The notes under the pieces were generated by a model. It saw nothing but the letters and a program-made list of their open reading frames with translations, was not told the origin of the DNA and made no database searches. A program made the position numbers and the translations under genes. From the NCBI RefSeq assembly GCF_021083305.1, contig NZ_JAJFAY010000005.1, positions 248,001-312,000 on the forward strand: a stretch of DNA of 64,000 nt, in the 5' to 3' direction. Numbering within the stretch: position 1 is the first letter of the stretch; every line of letters starts with the position of its first letter. Positions 8,847-17,692 of the stretch are shown piece by piece. The DNA comes from Haladaptatus sp. DYF46 (GTDB lineage Archaea; Halobacteriota; Halobacteria; Halobacteriales; Haladaptataceae).

Positions 8847-10238
8847 TCAGAGCTCTATTTGGTTCCGTATCTGCTTCGCCGATCGATCGCACGCCTCCTC
8901 GGGGGATATCTTCCCGCGGACGGCCTCCTGGAAGAGTGGACCGGCGATGTTGTACTGGATGGCGTTCATCTTCGGATGGCTGGCCCATCCGTTCTCCATC
9001 CCGTCGACGGTCGTCTCCAACGTCGACATGAAATTGCTGTTACCCAACGCCTCGTCGTTTTTCAACCCGTCCCAGACGTCCTTCCTGACCGGGAGCGTCG
9101 CCAAGGAACGGGGGACCTCCTTCTGGAAATCCTTCGAGAGGAGCTTGTTTATCCAGTCGATGGCCGCGTCCTCGTGTTTCTTCCAGACGTCCTTTTTCAC
9201 GCCGTCCGGCTTTCGCATGAGAGCGACACACTGCGTGAAGAAATCCCCGCGGTTACCCGCCTTGCCCTTCCACGAGGGGGCGAAAACGATCTTCCCGTCC
9301 TTGAGCATGTCCTTTGCACGGCTTCGGAACAGACCGAAATCCTTCGTGCTGCCCTGATACATGCTCACGGAACCGGATATCAGGCTCTGGGCGACGGCCT
9401 CGTTCGACGCCGTCGGGGCTTTGTCCGAGGAGAGCCCGTGCTTTTGGTAGATGTCGACGTACTGCCTCGTCGCCTTCTTCCAAGCGTCGGTGTCGTAGTT
9501 CACGTCCGACCAATCCTTGTTGAGGTACATCCCGTCGTACCCTCCATCGGATGCGGCCCACGTCACGAGGGCCTCGTCGGTGACGTCGCCCTGTGCACCG
9601 TAAATCTGGAAGCCGTAGTCCCCCGGTCCGTTCTTTTGTAGCCGTTTCGCGACCCGAAGGAGGTCCTGATAGTCCTTCGGCGGGAAATCGTCCTCGATGG
9701 AGAGTCCGGCCTTCTCGAAGTGGTCGGCTCGCGCGATGAACGGCGCGCCCACCTCCAATCCGATCGGGACTTCGTAGAGTTTGGCGTCGAAGCCTCGATA
9801 GCAACTCTCGGCCATTTCAAAGGCCCACTCGACGTTTTTCAACGCGTTCGAGTCGAGTCTGTCCTTGTACTCGTCGACCGGTTTCACCCAGCCGGGGTCG
9901 ATGAACTGCCCGTTGAGAGAGTTCGTGGAGTCGTAAATGACCGGACGGTTCCCGTTTTTGATGTTGTTCTTCCACTTCCCGCCGTTGATGTCGTCCCAAC
10001 TCGCCCAGTTCATCTTCATCGGCACGTCGTGATTCGACCCGAACTCGTCGACCGACGACTCCATCAACTGCTTTGCGACCTCCGATTGGGAGTGGAAGTA
10101 CTCCCAGTATTCGAAATCCTTCCCGCCTCCGCCGGAGCCGTTCCCATCGGTCACGGCGCTAAGGCAGCCGGAAAGTCCAGCGATTCCACCGATTCCAATC
10201 GTTTTGACAAACTGTCGTCTTGATGCCTCAACCGACAT
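8847..10238 (-). CDS. Extracellular solute-binding protein, Tat lipoprotein (carbohydrate ABC importer)
   Basis: A 463-residue family 1 solute-binding protein. The N-terminus has a twin-arginine motif SRRQFVK (Arg7, Arg8), a short hydrophobic stretch and the lipobox GLSGC with Cys25, so it is exported folded and anchored by lipid, as usual in haloarchaea. A Gly/Ser linker follows. The mature part has the family pattern, for example DFEYWEYFHS at the start. It heads the operon SBP-permease-permease-ATPase. The ligand is not evident; the divergent 2-hydroxyacid dehydrogenase suggests a sugar or sugar-acid substrate (inference). Confidence 0.9.
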   Translation of the reverse strand: MSVEASRRQFVKTIGIGGIAGLSGCLSAVTDGNGSGGGGKDFEYWEYFHSQSEVAKQLMESSVDEFGSNHDVPMKMNWASWDDINGGKWKNNIKNGNRPVIYDSTNSLNGQFIDPGWVKPVDEYKDRLDSNALKNVEWAFEMAESCYRGFDAKLYEVPIGLEVGAPFIARADHFEKAGLSIEDDFPPKDYQDLLRVAKRLQKNGPGDYGFQIYGAQGDVTDEALVTWAASDGGYDGMYLNKDWSDVNYDTDAWKKATRQYVDIYQKHGLSSDKAPTASNEAVAQSLISGSVSMYQGSTKDFGLFRSRAKDMLKDGKIVFAPSWKGKAGNRGDFFTQCVALMRKPDGVKKDVWKKHEDAAIDWINKLLSKDFQKEVPRSLATLPVRKDVWDGLKNDEALGNSNFMSTLETTVDGMENGWASHPKMNAIQYNIAGPLFQEAVRGKISPEEACDRSAKQIRNQIEL

Positions 10239-10261
10239 GGTTTGTCACAAACAAACATACC

Positions 10262-10327
10262 CATATAAATCTTTGGTGGGAATGTAATACTTTCACTCTC
10301 GATCACATTCCGTATCATATAAAATCG
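10262..10327. promoter_or_regulatory. Divergent promoter region with inverted repeat
   Basis: Between the solute-binding protein (minus) and the dehydrogenase (plus) lie a minus-strand TATA (gatttatatggg, about 10262-10275) and a plus-strand TATA-like element (catataaaatcg, about 10316-10327). Between them the arms GGAATGT (10279-10285) and ACATTCC (10305-10311) form an inverted repeat with a 19-nt spacer. The position fits an operator that controls both directions, perhaps for the IclR protein encoded at 11494. Confidence 0.45.
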
Positions 10328-10404
10328 GGAGAAAAACATTGATATACTCCCTTCGAACTGTTTAGACTACTGCCACAGGACCGGACCTGTTGGCGAGCTA
10401 CACT

Positions 10405-11376
10405 ATGAACGACGAATCAGCAGACATCCTCGTACTACGAAGTGACACACACGGATTGCCGGCCGAAGAGTACGCGGCCATGCTCGACGAACGGTTGCCG
10501 GATCACCGCGTCCATCTCGCCCGTACTCCCGCGGAAGAGCGAGACGGAATCGAGCAAGCGCGGGTCGTCACCGGCGTCGATATCGACGAAGAGCTACTGG
10601 AACACGCGGAAAACCTGCGGTTGTTCGCCGGCGTGGCGGCGGGCTACAACCACCTCCCGCTCGAAACGTTCTCCGAGATGGACGTCACGGTGACGAACGC
10701 GTCGGGTATTCACGCGCCGAACATCGCGGAACAGGTCCTCGGCTACGTGCTTTCGTTCTCGCGCCGCCTTCGAGAAGGGTGGGAGCGCGAAAAGCGTCAC
10801 GAATGGCGACATTACCAAGCCGAGGAGCTGAAAGGGAGCACCGTTACCGTCGTGGGATTGGGGGCCATCGGAACGGCCATCGTCGACCGATTCGCCGGAT
10901 TCGATGTCCACACTATCGGGGTTCGGTACACGCCCGAAAAGGGCGGTTCGACCGACGAGGTCATCGGGTTCGAACGGGAGGCGTTCCACGACGCCTTGTC
11001 GAGGACGGATTATCTCCTCATCGCCGCACCGTTAAGCGACACGACGCGTGACCTCGTTTCCGAGGAGGAGTTCAAGACGTTGCCACCGAACGCGAGGGTG
11101 GTCAACGTCGGCCGAGGGAAGATAATCGACACCGACGCCCTGATCTCCGCGATCCAGAAAAATCAGATCGACGGTGCCGCACTCGACGTCACCGACCCCG
11201 AACCGCTACCGGTGGACCATCCCCTCTGGCAGTTCGAGAACGTCACGATTACACCTCACAACGCGGGCCACAGCCCGAAACACTGGGACAGGCTGGCGGA
11301 AATCGTTGCGGGTAACGTGAATCGGCTCTCGGAAACGAACGGTACGGAAGGGTTGGAAAACGTCGTTCGATCGTAA
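10405..11376 (+). CDS. D-isomer-specific 2-hydroxyacid dehydrogenase
   Basis: A 323-residue NAD(P)-dependent dehydrogenase that interconverts a 2-oxo acid and a D-2-hydroxy acid. The Rossmann motif is GLGAIG (151-156), and the catalytic Arg237 (NVGRGKIID), Glu266 (DPEPLP) and His285 (TPHNAG) are all present. The N-terminal catalytic half is about 100 residues, with VAAGYNHLPL as substrate loop. An in-frame TTG at 10390 is possible, but ATG 10405 fits the promoter spacing. It is divergent from the sugar ABC operon. A role in glyoxylate, hydroxypyruvate or a sugar-derived 2-keto acid is plausible, but substrate is unknown. Confidence 0.88.
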   Translation: MNDESADILVLRSDTHGLPAEEYAAMLDERLPDHRVHLARTPAEERDGIEQARVVTGVDIDEELLEHAENLRLFAGVAAGYNHLPLETFSEMDVTVTNASGIHAPNIAEQVLGYVLSFSRRLREGWEREKRHEWRHYQAEELKGSTVTVVGLGAIGTAIVDRFAGFDVHTIGVRYTPEKGGSTDEVIGFEREAFHDALSRTDYLLIAAPLSDTTRDLVSEEEFKTLPPNARVVNVGRGKIIDTDALISAIQKNQIDGAALDVTDPEPLPVDHPLWQFENVTITPHNAGHSPKHWDRLAEIVAGNVNRLSETNGTEGLENVVRS

Positions 11377-11493
11377 CCGGCCGCCAGCCAACCGGCGTCC
11401 TTCCCTCGGAGCACGCGAACGTGCCGCTTCAGCGTTTGAAGACTCCTCCCGCGAAGGAATTACGTTTAAATCGAACTGTTGCATCGATAGGGT

Positions 11494-12291
11494 ATGAACG
11501 AGAAGACGACTAACGACGACATCACGAGCGGTACCGGGCCGAGTACGCTCGGGTCGGTCGAGAAGGCGTTTTCCATCCTCGAACAGCTGAAGGTCGACGA
11601 ACGGGCAGGTGTTTCGGACCTCTCGAACGAGCTGGACCTTCCGAAGAGTACGGTTCACATCTACCTTCAAACGTTCCAACAACTGGGATTCGTCGTGCGG
11701 GACGGAAACGACTACGCGCTCAGTTATCGGTTCCTCGAATACGGCGGACGGATACGGAACCGTTCGAAGCTTTACCAGGTCGCGAAATTGGAAGTGGATC
11801 AGCTCGCGACGGACACGGGCGAAGTCGCAAATTTGGGCATCGAGGAGGATGGATCCCGTATCTTAGTTTACAAGGCCGGCGGTCGGGACGCCATTCACGA
11901 CAACGCTCCGATCGGGGAGTATACGCACATGCACTGGACTGCGCTCGGGAAGGCGATGCTGGCGGAGTTTCCCCGCTCCCGCGTCGAATCGATCATCGAA
12001 ACCCATGGACTCCCGAAAGCGAACGAACACACGATAACGGAAGCGGATGCGTTGTTCACGGAGTTGGAGCGAATCCGGGAGCAGGGATATTCCGTCGAGG
12101 ATCAAGAACGGAGACGGGGCGTCCTCACGATAGGGGTTCCGATCATGAATCGTAGCTCCGACGAGGTTATCAGCGCGATTTCGGTTTCGGGTCCGAAAAG
12201 CCGTCTGGACGCCACCGAAACGTTTGACGACCTCGTCAGCGCGGTCAAACAGGCGGCAAACGTGATCGAACTCCGCTATTCACACTACTAG
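11494..12291 (+). CDS. IclR family transcriptional regulator
   Basis: A 265-residue regulator. The winged HTH covers about residues 20-75, with recognition region LDLPKSTVHIYLQTFQQLGF. The IclR effector-binding domain follows (GEVANLGIEEDGSRILVY, HMHWTALGKAMLAE, and a VPIMN...ISAISVSGP ending). The promoter gtttaaatcg lies about 27 nt before the ATG. Its position next to the dehydrogenase and transporter suggests that it senses a related metabolite and controls the divergent promoter at about 10.3 kb (inference). Confidence 0.92.
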   Translation: MNEKTTNDDITSGTGPSTLGSVEKAFSILEQLKVDERAGVSDLSNELDLPKSTVHIYLQTFQQLGFVVRDGNDYALSYRFLEYGGRIRNRSKLYQVAKLEVDQLATDTGEVANLGIEEDGSRILVYKAGGRDAIHDNAPIGEYTHMHWTALGKAMLAEFPRSRVESIIETHGLPKANEHTITEADALFTELERIREQGYSVEDQERRRGVLTIGVPIMNRSSDEVISAISVSGPKSRLDATETFDDLVSAVKQAANVIELRYSHY

Positions 12292-13099
12292 TTCCGCCGT
12301 GTGATATCGGTGAACGGGGACATCCGGTGGATTCAACCATTTTGAACGACTTTCGACTTCCCCACGGTATAATCCCACCCGGCGCATTTGGGATTACAAA
12401 CATAGGTCTGTAACACCGTTCCCAACTACGAGATCACCGGAAAATTCCGGTGTTCCGCTTCGAATCGGACGATAGGGCGCGGATTTCGGTGTGAAAGGCC
12501 GATAACAGCAGGGCGAAGCCAATTTTGGAAACGTCACCCACCGGCTTTCTCATCCATCTCTCGACGAGGTATTCAATACTATTGAACGCTATTTCGTGAT
12601 ATACCTTCACGGGTGTGGAATTTGAATTACTGTTTACCCATTTTATCAGATCAGGGAGAGACCACCGATGAATATTGCAATCAATTCAATGGGGAAAATT
12701 GTATGTCGTCGACCGCGTATTTTGGGATAATATTGTAAAATTCTCACACAATAGTGATGGAGTCAAAAATCCACCATTCGTGTATATGAAGCATAGGATC
12801 GTCATAGCCACATTATATGGAATAGAACTCCGGTATTCACTAATGAATGGCGGTAGGATGGTACGCTAGTGTGGGGTTTCACGATGCGTCGTCGATAGTG
12901 TATTTTCCGACTTTTACACTATTCTTCGGAGGTTCCCGGGGTCGATGCCCATCGGGGCTCCGTACGGGAGAGGAAGCGGTGATCGGCACTCGATCCGCTA
13001 TCAGTTCCAGATCACTTCTGCTTCGACGTACAAATCCGCGTTCAAACGGGAAAGCGATTCGTGGGAAGTAGCGTTACGGTATCGACGGGTACCGTAGGC
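12292..13099. other. AT-rich intergenic stretch without a convincing gene
   Basis: About 800 nt, AT-rich between 12.55 and 12.9 kb, with stops in all frames and no protein I recognise. The only structure I see is an inverted repeat, caccggaa-aa-ttccggtg, at 12435-12452. It lies about 145 nt after the IclR stop and could be a terminator hairpin or a protein site. Confidence 0.4.
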
Positions 13100-13225
13100 T
13101 TAGACGGCCACGCCCGGGTGATTCTGTTCCCGACTTTGGTTCGGAAACGGCGTGTGTATCGATAGATCGGAGGATCGAACCAGTTCCCACCACGTGCAAC
13201 CGTCGATATCGAACCTCGCGGTCAC
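13100..13225 (-). CDS. Possible 41-residue ORF downstream of the small membrane protein
   Basis: From a GTG at 13225 the frame encodes a peptide with TARFDIDGCTWWELVRSS near its start and ending SREQNHPGVAV. The residue usage looks coding and acidic-haloarchaeal rather than random. The same frame stays open far upstream, but there it is antisense-like and overlaps the membrane-protein ORF. It may be a small gene or the tail of a decayed one. I do not recognise a family. Confidence 0.25.
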   Translation of the reverse strand: MTARFDIDGCTWWELVRSSDLSIHTPFPNQSREQNHPGVAV

Positions 13226-13256
13226 GACGCCGGTCGTGATCAGTCGCGAGTTTTCG

Positions 13257-13439
13257 CTATACGACGAGCAAGGAAAGCAACGCGATCCATAGCAGAAACG
13301 CGAACACGGCTCCAACGACCAGCCCCTTCCAAAACCTGTGATGTTGCTGGTGTGAGCGAGCGGGCAAAGGCGCGTCCTGCTTCGACCAGTGGCAATCGAG
13401 GATGCTCTCTTGCTCGGTTTGCATTTCCCAGTGATCCAT
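13257..13439 (-). CDS. Small single-span membrane protein
   Basis: A 60-residue ORF from an ATG. The first 35 residues are polar with several His and Gln (SHQQHHRFWK); the last 22 form one strongly hydrophobic helix (GLVVGAVFAFLLWIALLSL) that ends right at the stop. The layout of hydrophilic head plus C-terminal anchor is common in small haloarchaeal membrane proteins. An AT-rich promoter-like stretch lies just upstream (13445-13475). Function unknown. Confidence 0.45.
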   Translation of the reverse strand: MDHWEMQTEQESILDCHWSKQDAPLPARSHQQHHRFWKGLVVGAVFAFLLWIALLSLLVV

Positions 13440-13665
13440 AGCATACGTACGAGACCATCATAAATTGTTATGCACTGCCTTCTAAACGATATGCATGGGT
13501 TACTAAGTAAAGACACGCATAGCATGAATTCATTCCGAGCGGCGTGGCGTCGATGGCGATGTCATGGGGTTCTCGACCGCGTTCTAGAGGAATACGAATG
13601 CACCGCCGAATCACACGTAGCGAACCATCAGTGGATTTATGCTTCGTGGGTCGAAAAACAACGTA

Positions 13666-14562
13666 ATGTCTTTTTCAGCAGTCCGTACGTCGGTGTTTGC
13701 TGACGGGTCGAACGGTGGAAATCCCTGCCCGGTCGTACTCGATGCGGGTTCCCTTACGGCGGAGCAGATGCGTTCTCTGGCCGCTGCTTGGAACCAGGAA
13801 AGCGTATTCGTTCGAGATTTAGACGCATCCGAAAATCGCGTACGGATTCGATTTTTCGTGCCGAATCACGAAATGGAAATGTGCGGACACGGCATGATCG
13901 CCTGCATCGCCGTCTTGGTCGAACGCGGGTTACTCGATTACGGTGATATCCGCGTCGAAACGGAACTCGGACCCGTCGTAGCCTCCTGTAGGGAACGGGA
14001 CGGTACACTCCGTGTTTCGCTTGACCAATTTCGGCCATCGTTTGCCGACACGAATCCGCCGAAAGATGCCGTTGCTCGGGTTCTCAACGTCTCGGTAGAC
14101 GAAATCGCGACGGAACTCGGCCCGATTCGTTCTGTCTCCACCTCCAGACACAAGCTACTGGTTCCGCTTCGGAACGCCGCGATACTCGACCAGCTAGCCC
14201 CCGATTTTGAAGCACTTTGGGATCTGTGTGACGAGTACGAGACGACGGGGTTCTATCCGTTCGCGGTCTCCGAAGACGACGAAATCGATGTCGAAGCACG
14301 GCAGTTTCCGAGTCGTGCGGGATACGTCGAAGATCCCGCGACGGGCGTGGCTGCCTGTGCCCTCGCCGCATACCTGACGAACTACGAGGTGTTCGATCCG
14401 AAAGGCGAGGGTGAGCGAACCGTTCGCATCGCGCAGGGTCGTGCGATGGGGAAACCGAGCCTCCTTCGCTCTCGAGTCGAAGTGACAAACGGTACGATCA
14501 GCACGACACGGGTCATCGGTAGCGCCGATATCGAGCGCGAAGAGACCGTCACGGTGAAATAG
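13666..14562 (+). CDS. PhzF family isomerase/epimerase-like protein
   Basis: A 298-residue PhzF-fold protein (two related hot-dog-like domains of the diaminopimelate-epimerase type). The general acid/base glutamate of the family is present as Glu45 in WNQESVFV, followed by the first-domain motif EMCGHGMIA (72-79) and the second-domain motif VEDPATGVAACALAAYL. Members isomerise small cyclic or hydroxylated acids; outside phenazine makers the substrate is usually unknown. ATG 13666 is preferred over the ATG at 13639, because ggatttat at about 13633-13640 sits where a TATA box should for a leaderless start at 13666. Confidence 0.85.
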   Translation: MSFSAVRTSVFADGSNGGNPCPVVLDAGSLTAEQMRSLAAAWNQESVFVRDLDASENRVRIRFFVPNHEMEMCGHGMIACIAVLVERGLLDYGDIRVETELGPVVASCRERDGTLRVSLDQFRPSFADTNPPKDAVARVLNVSVDEIATELGPIRSVSTSRHKLLVPLRNAAILDQLAPDFEALWDLCDEYETTGFYPFAVSEDDEIDVEARQFPSRAGYVEDPATGVAACALAAYLTNYEVFDPKGEGERTVRIAQGRAMGKPSLLRSRVEVTNGTISTTRVIGSADIEREETVTVK

Positions 14563-14817
14563 GTCTCAACTCGGGTCGGTCGTTCGTGACTCGTGTCCCA
14601 AATCGAAATATACGTCGCTGAGATCGCCGCGAGTGATGAGTTACGTTCCGGCCGTGCGTGCAAACGCCGTCCGGAACGGGAAACCACCGAAACCACTGTC
14701 CTCGTCGTCGGTCGGCCGGACTGAGCGGCGACACCGGTGTTCAGACGGGTTCGCGAGCCGTCATTGTTCTCAATCAGGGTGCGCATAACAATAGTTGATG
14801 GGGTGTTCGAATGTATC

Positions 14818-14919
14818 ATGAGCGTCATACGGTCACGCATCACGATGCATCGTCTCCTGTTCATCGCCGGACTCCTCTTGTTCGCTATGGGAGTGGAACA
14901 GATAGCCGCCGTACCGTAA
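14818..14919 (+). CDS. Possible 33-residue hydrophobic peptide
   Basis: A short ORF with a basic head (MSVIRSRITMHR) and one hydrophobic stretch (LLFIAGLLLFAMGVEQIAAV). The upstream region has an AT-rich cataacaatag about 30 nt before the ATG. Its size makes chance possible; no family recognised. Confidence 0.22.
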   Translation: MSVIRSRITMHRLLFIAGLLLFAMGVEQIAAVP

Positions 14920-15010
14920 GGTGTGTCGTTTCTTCGGCCACGAAAAATGGGAGACGATCGTCGAGCGAGCGCAACTGGAGAGCGAAAATCGCACCCACCC
15001 GTCCCCGGGC

Positions 15011-15256
15011 TCAGCGAACTCGTGCTTGCCAGTGAACGGGTTCCGGCGAATCGACCGGTTCGCCGTCGATGCCGACCACGGCGGCGGTGAACGTCTCGTC
15101 GCCGATTCGGGTCGGGAACGCGCGGTTGGCGGATTCCGTTTGGAGGACGACGTTCGTCGGGGACTCCGCGAGTCCATGGGAGATCGTCTCACCGTCCGCG
15201 ACGGTCGCTCGGCCGCCGTTTTCGCAGTGAATATGGTCGGCAGACAACGTAGCCAT
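15011..15256 (-). CDS. Small beta-rich domain protein
   Basis: An 81-residue ORF. The pattern GGRATVADGETISHGL...NVVLQTES...FTAAVV...PVHWQARV resembles, from memory, the short beta-sandwich that ends haloarchaeal right-handed beta-helix and pectate-lyase-like proteins. Here it stands alone without any preceding helix repeat. ATG 15256 is favoured: a TATA-like gtaataaac sits about 30 nt upstream. It may be a relic of a longer secreted protein or an independent module. Function unknown. Confidence 0.4.
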   Translation of the reverse strand: MATLSADHIHCENGGRATVADGETISHGLAESPTNVVLQTESANRAFPTRIGDETFTAAVVGIDGEPVDSPEPVHWQARVR

Positions 15257-15783
15257 CACGGCAAATGATATTGTTCGTTTATTACAATACAATTCCTCCA
15301 AAATCGCCTCTCGATGCGTAATTCATCAAGCGCCAAGTACCGATACAGCGACTGCATTTCCGCATACAGTCACCGAAACGGTGATTGGAAGAAAATGACG
15401 TCTACGGCTAATTAGTTCGATCAGAGGGCACTATCCATCAGCTTGTGTGAGATCGTCATATCAAATCATATATGATTACCGTAAAATTTATTTATATTTA
15501 TCTGATATTATACCATTATTCTTCCGTCTCGAGGGTTCGAGAGACGGATGGGAGCCAAGTAGTCGTGTATTAAGTTCCCATTATAATACTATCAAATAGC
15601 CTCGGAGTCGAAGCCACACGGCTACGGCGATCGACTACCGACACGGCGAAGTGATGGTCGAATCGGAATGGCACAATCATACGAAACAGGATTCACCATA
15701 TCTGAATACTCTGTTTGATATATTGGGAGAATCGTGACGATCGCACTGAAATTGGGCTTAATCGACCCTTGCATTACAATACT
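15257..15783. other. AT-rich intergenic stretch
   Basis: About 530 nt with a marked AT-rich core (15470-15530). Apart from the promoter of the small minus-strand ORF at its left edge, I see no coding or structured element. Confidence 0.4.
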
Positions 15784-16092
15784 ATGACTGTCATGCGCTT
15801 TGGGACGACACCGACAACGGTGCTACGGGCGGAGCAACTCGCTCAGTATAGCGATACTACCGCATTGTTCATATATACTGATTCGAGAAGGGAGATATTC
15901 GTGAAGACGTGTAACAGTTCGGTAATCGAACGTATCGATCGGAAGTACCGTCTCCTCACGGTCGATCATCTCGGTGACGCTACGGAAAACACGGTCCACG
16001 GATCGGTGCGACGCCTTTCGGACAGCGACACGCTGAGCGACAACCTCGTACCGAGTCTCTCACATCCCATGACGGAAACCACTCATCAGTGA
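15784..16092 (+). CDS. Small protein of unknown function
   Basis: A 102-residue ORF from the ATG at 15784. It begins MTVMRFGTTPTTVLRAEQLA and has an FIYTDSRREIFVKT strand, and looks coding up to about residue 60. The last 40 residues are Ser/Thr/His-rich and less convincing. I recall similar short hypothetical proteins in haloarchaea but cannot name a family. AT-rich sequence in front may be a promoter. Confidence 0.4.
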   Translation: MTVMRFGTTPTTVLRAEQLAQYSDTTALFIYTDSRREIFVKTCNSSVIERIDRKYRLLTVDHLGDATENTVHGSVRRLSDSDTLSDNLVPSLSHPMTETTHQ

Positions 16093-16124
16093 GTCTGACA
16101 ACCGTCCCCTCGACTGCAACCTCG

Positions 16125-16139
16125 TTCAGCTAAGCTGAA
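16125..16139. repeat. Inverted repeat upstream of dgoD
   Basis: TTCAGCT-A-AGCTGAA, 7-bp perfect arms. It lies between the small ORF ending at 16092 and dgoD at 16291, so it may be a terminator stem or an operator. Confidence 0.3.
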
Positions 16140-16290
16140 GACGGGGTAAAGGATCGTAACCAGTTTATTCACTCACGAGAGAACCATCCGAAACGGATGA
16201 CCGACGTCGATCAGGCGTAGAATTACAACGGTCAGCTGTAGAAAAGCTTTCAAACCCCGCGATGATTTGAGTCGATACGGTCCTATAGAA

Positions 16291-17445
16291 ATGGAACGAA
16301 TCACTGACTACGAACTGTTCGAAGTACCCCCCCGTTGGTTGTTTCTGCGCATCGAGACGACGGGCGGCACGGTCGGTTGGGGTGAACCGATCGTCGAAGG
16401 TCGCTCTCATACCGTCAAAGCCGCCGTCGAGGAACTGATGGAGAACTATCTCCTTGACAGACCCGTCGATCGGATCGAGGACCACTGGCAGACGATGTAT
16501 CGTGGCGGGTTTTATCGCGGCGGTCCCGTCCTCATGTCGGCTATCGCCGGCATCGACCAAGCGTTGTGGGACATCAAGGGGAAGCGCTTCGATGCACCGG
16601 TGTACGAGTTGCTCGGCGGGTCCGCACGCGATCGGATTCGAGTCTATCAATGGATCGGGGGTGACCGACCCTCGAAGGTCGCAGATGAAGCGAAACGGAA
16701 AGTCAATGCGGGGTTCTCGGCGTTAAAGATGAACGCGACCGAGGAAGTAGAACGCGTTGACAATCCGGCCACCGTCAGAGACGCGGTGACCCGTCTACAA
16801 AGCGTCCGAGACGCCGTCGGAGACGATATCGACATCGGGGTCGACTTTCACGGACGTGTGACGAAACCAATGGCCAAACGCCTCGCAAAGGCACTCGAAC
16901 CGTACGATCCCCTGTTTATCGAAGAACCAGTATTGCCGGAACACAACGACTCGCTCCCGGAAATCGCGGCCCACACGACCATTCCTATCGCCACGGGCGA
17001 GCGGATGTACTCTCGGTGGGACTTCAAAGAAGTGTTCGAATCGGGCGCGGTGGACGTGATCCAACCCGACCTCTCGCACGCCGGTGGTATCACCGAGGTG
17101 AAGAAGATCGCTAGCATGGCCGAGGCGTACGACGTTGCGCTTGCGCCGCATTGCCCGCTCGGACCGATTGCACTCGCGTCGTGCATACAGATCGATGCCT
17201 GCACCCCGAACGCCCTCATCCAAGAACAGAGCCTAAATATCCACTACAACGAAACCAGTGACGTCCTCGATTATCTCGCCGACCCATCCGTCTTCGAGTT
17301 TGAGGACGGCTATGTCTCCGTCCCCACGACACCAGGACTCGGGATCGAGATAGACGAATCGTACGTCCGCGAACAAGCCGAGAAGGACGTCAATTGGCAC
17401 AATCCCGTATGGAGACATGATGACGGCAGCGTCGCCGAATGGTGA
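16291..17445 (+). CDS. dgoD: D-galactonate dehydratase (enolase superfamily)
   Basis: A 384-residue enzyme that removes water from D-galactonate to give 2-keto-3-deoxy-D-galactonate. The sequence follows bacterial DgoD closely along its whole length, for example PPRWLFLRIET, YRGGFYRGGP and SAIAGIDQALWDIKGK, and it ends WRHDDGSVAEW. The acid/base and metal residues are all present: Asp185 and His187 (DFHGRV), Glu211 (FIEEPVL), Glu237 (GERMYSRWDF) and His287 (APHCPLGP). The start ATG 16291 gives the standard N-terminus; an in-frame TTG at 16267 is less likely. Its neighbours (SDR, beta-galactosidase) fit oxidative galactose use. The similarity to bacterial DgoD suggests horizontal origin at some point (inference). 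Confidence 0.92.
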   Translation: MERITDYELFEVPPRWLFLRIETTGGTVGWGEPIVEGRSHTVKAAVEELMENYLLDRPVDRIEDHWQTMYRGGFYRGGPVLMSAIAGIDQALWDIKGKRFDAPVYELLGGSARDRIRVYQWIGGDRPSKVADEAKRKVNAGFSALKMNATEEVERVDNPATVRDAVTRLQSVRDAVGDDIDIGVDFHGRVTKPMAKRLAKALEPYDPLFIEEPVLPEHNDSLPEIAAHTTIPIATGERMYSRWDFKEVFESGAVDVIQPDLSHAGGITEVKKIASMAEAYDVALAPHCPLGPIALASCIQIDACTPNALIQEQSLNIHYNETSDVLDYLADPSVFEFEDGYVSVPTTPGLGIEIDESYVREQAEKDVNWHNPVWRHDDGSVAEW

Positions 17446-17692
17446 GTTGTATTCGTGAAGAGCAGTCCTTCGGTCCCAGTGGGATGGCGGTAGCTGAAGG
17501 CTAGTCGATACCGCGGACGAAGTCCGGGCAAAGAACGCCCCGTAGGCGACGGCGCTTATCTTCGGCGCGGAGGGATCGGTCCGGCAGGATGCTTGAATCG
17601 ACTTCCTACCGGAGATTGAGTAGTTCCCAATCGAAACCATATCCCTCGATCCGATACCTATTTCGCCGCTCGATCGGTCTTGTCAATCACCG

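Noticed and set aside
13100..13525. 141-residue minus-strand ORF
   Set aside because: Its 5' two thirds are another frame of the small membrane protein; only the last 41 codons look coding and are listed separately.
15530..15560. tRNA-like gggttcgag sequence
   Set aside because: No matching acceptor, D or anticodon stem around it; no tRNA found in the window.
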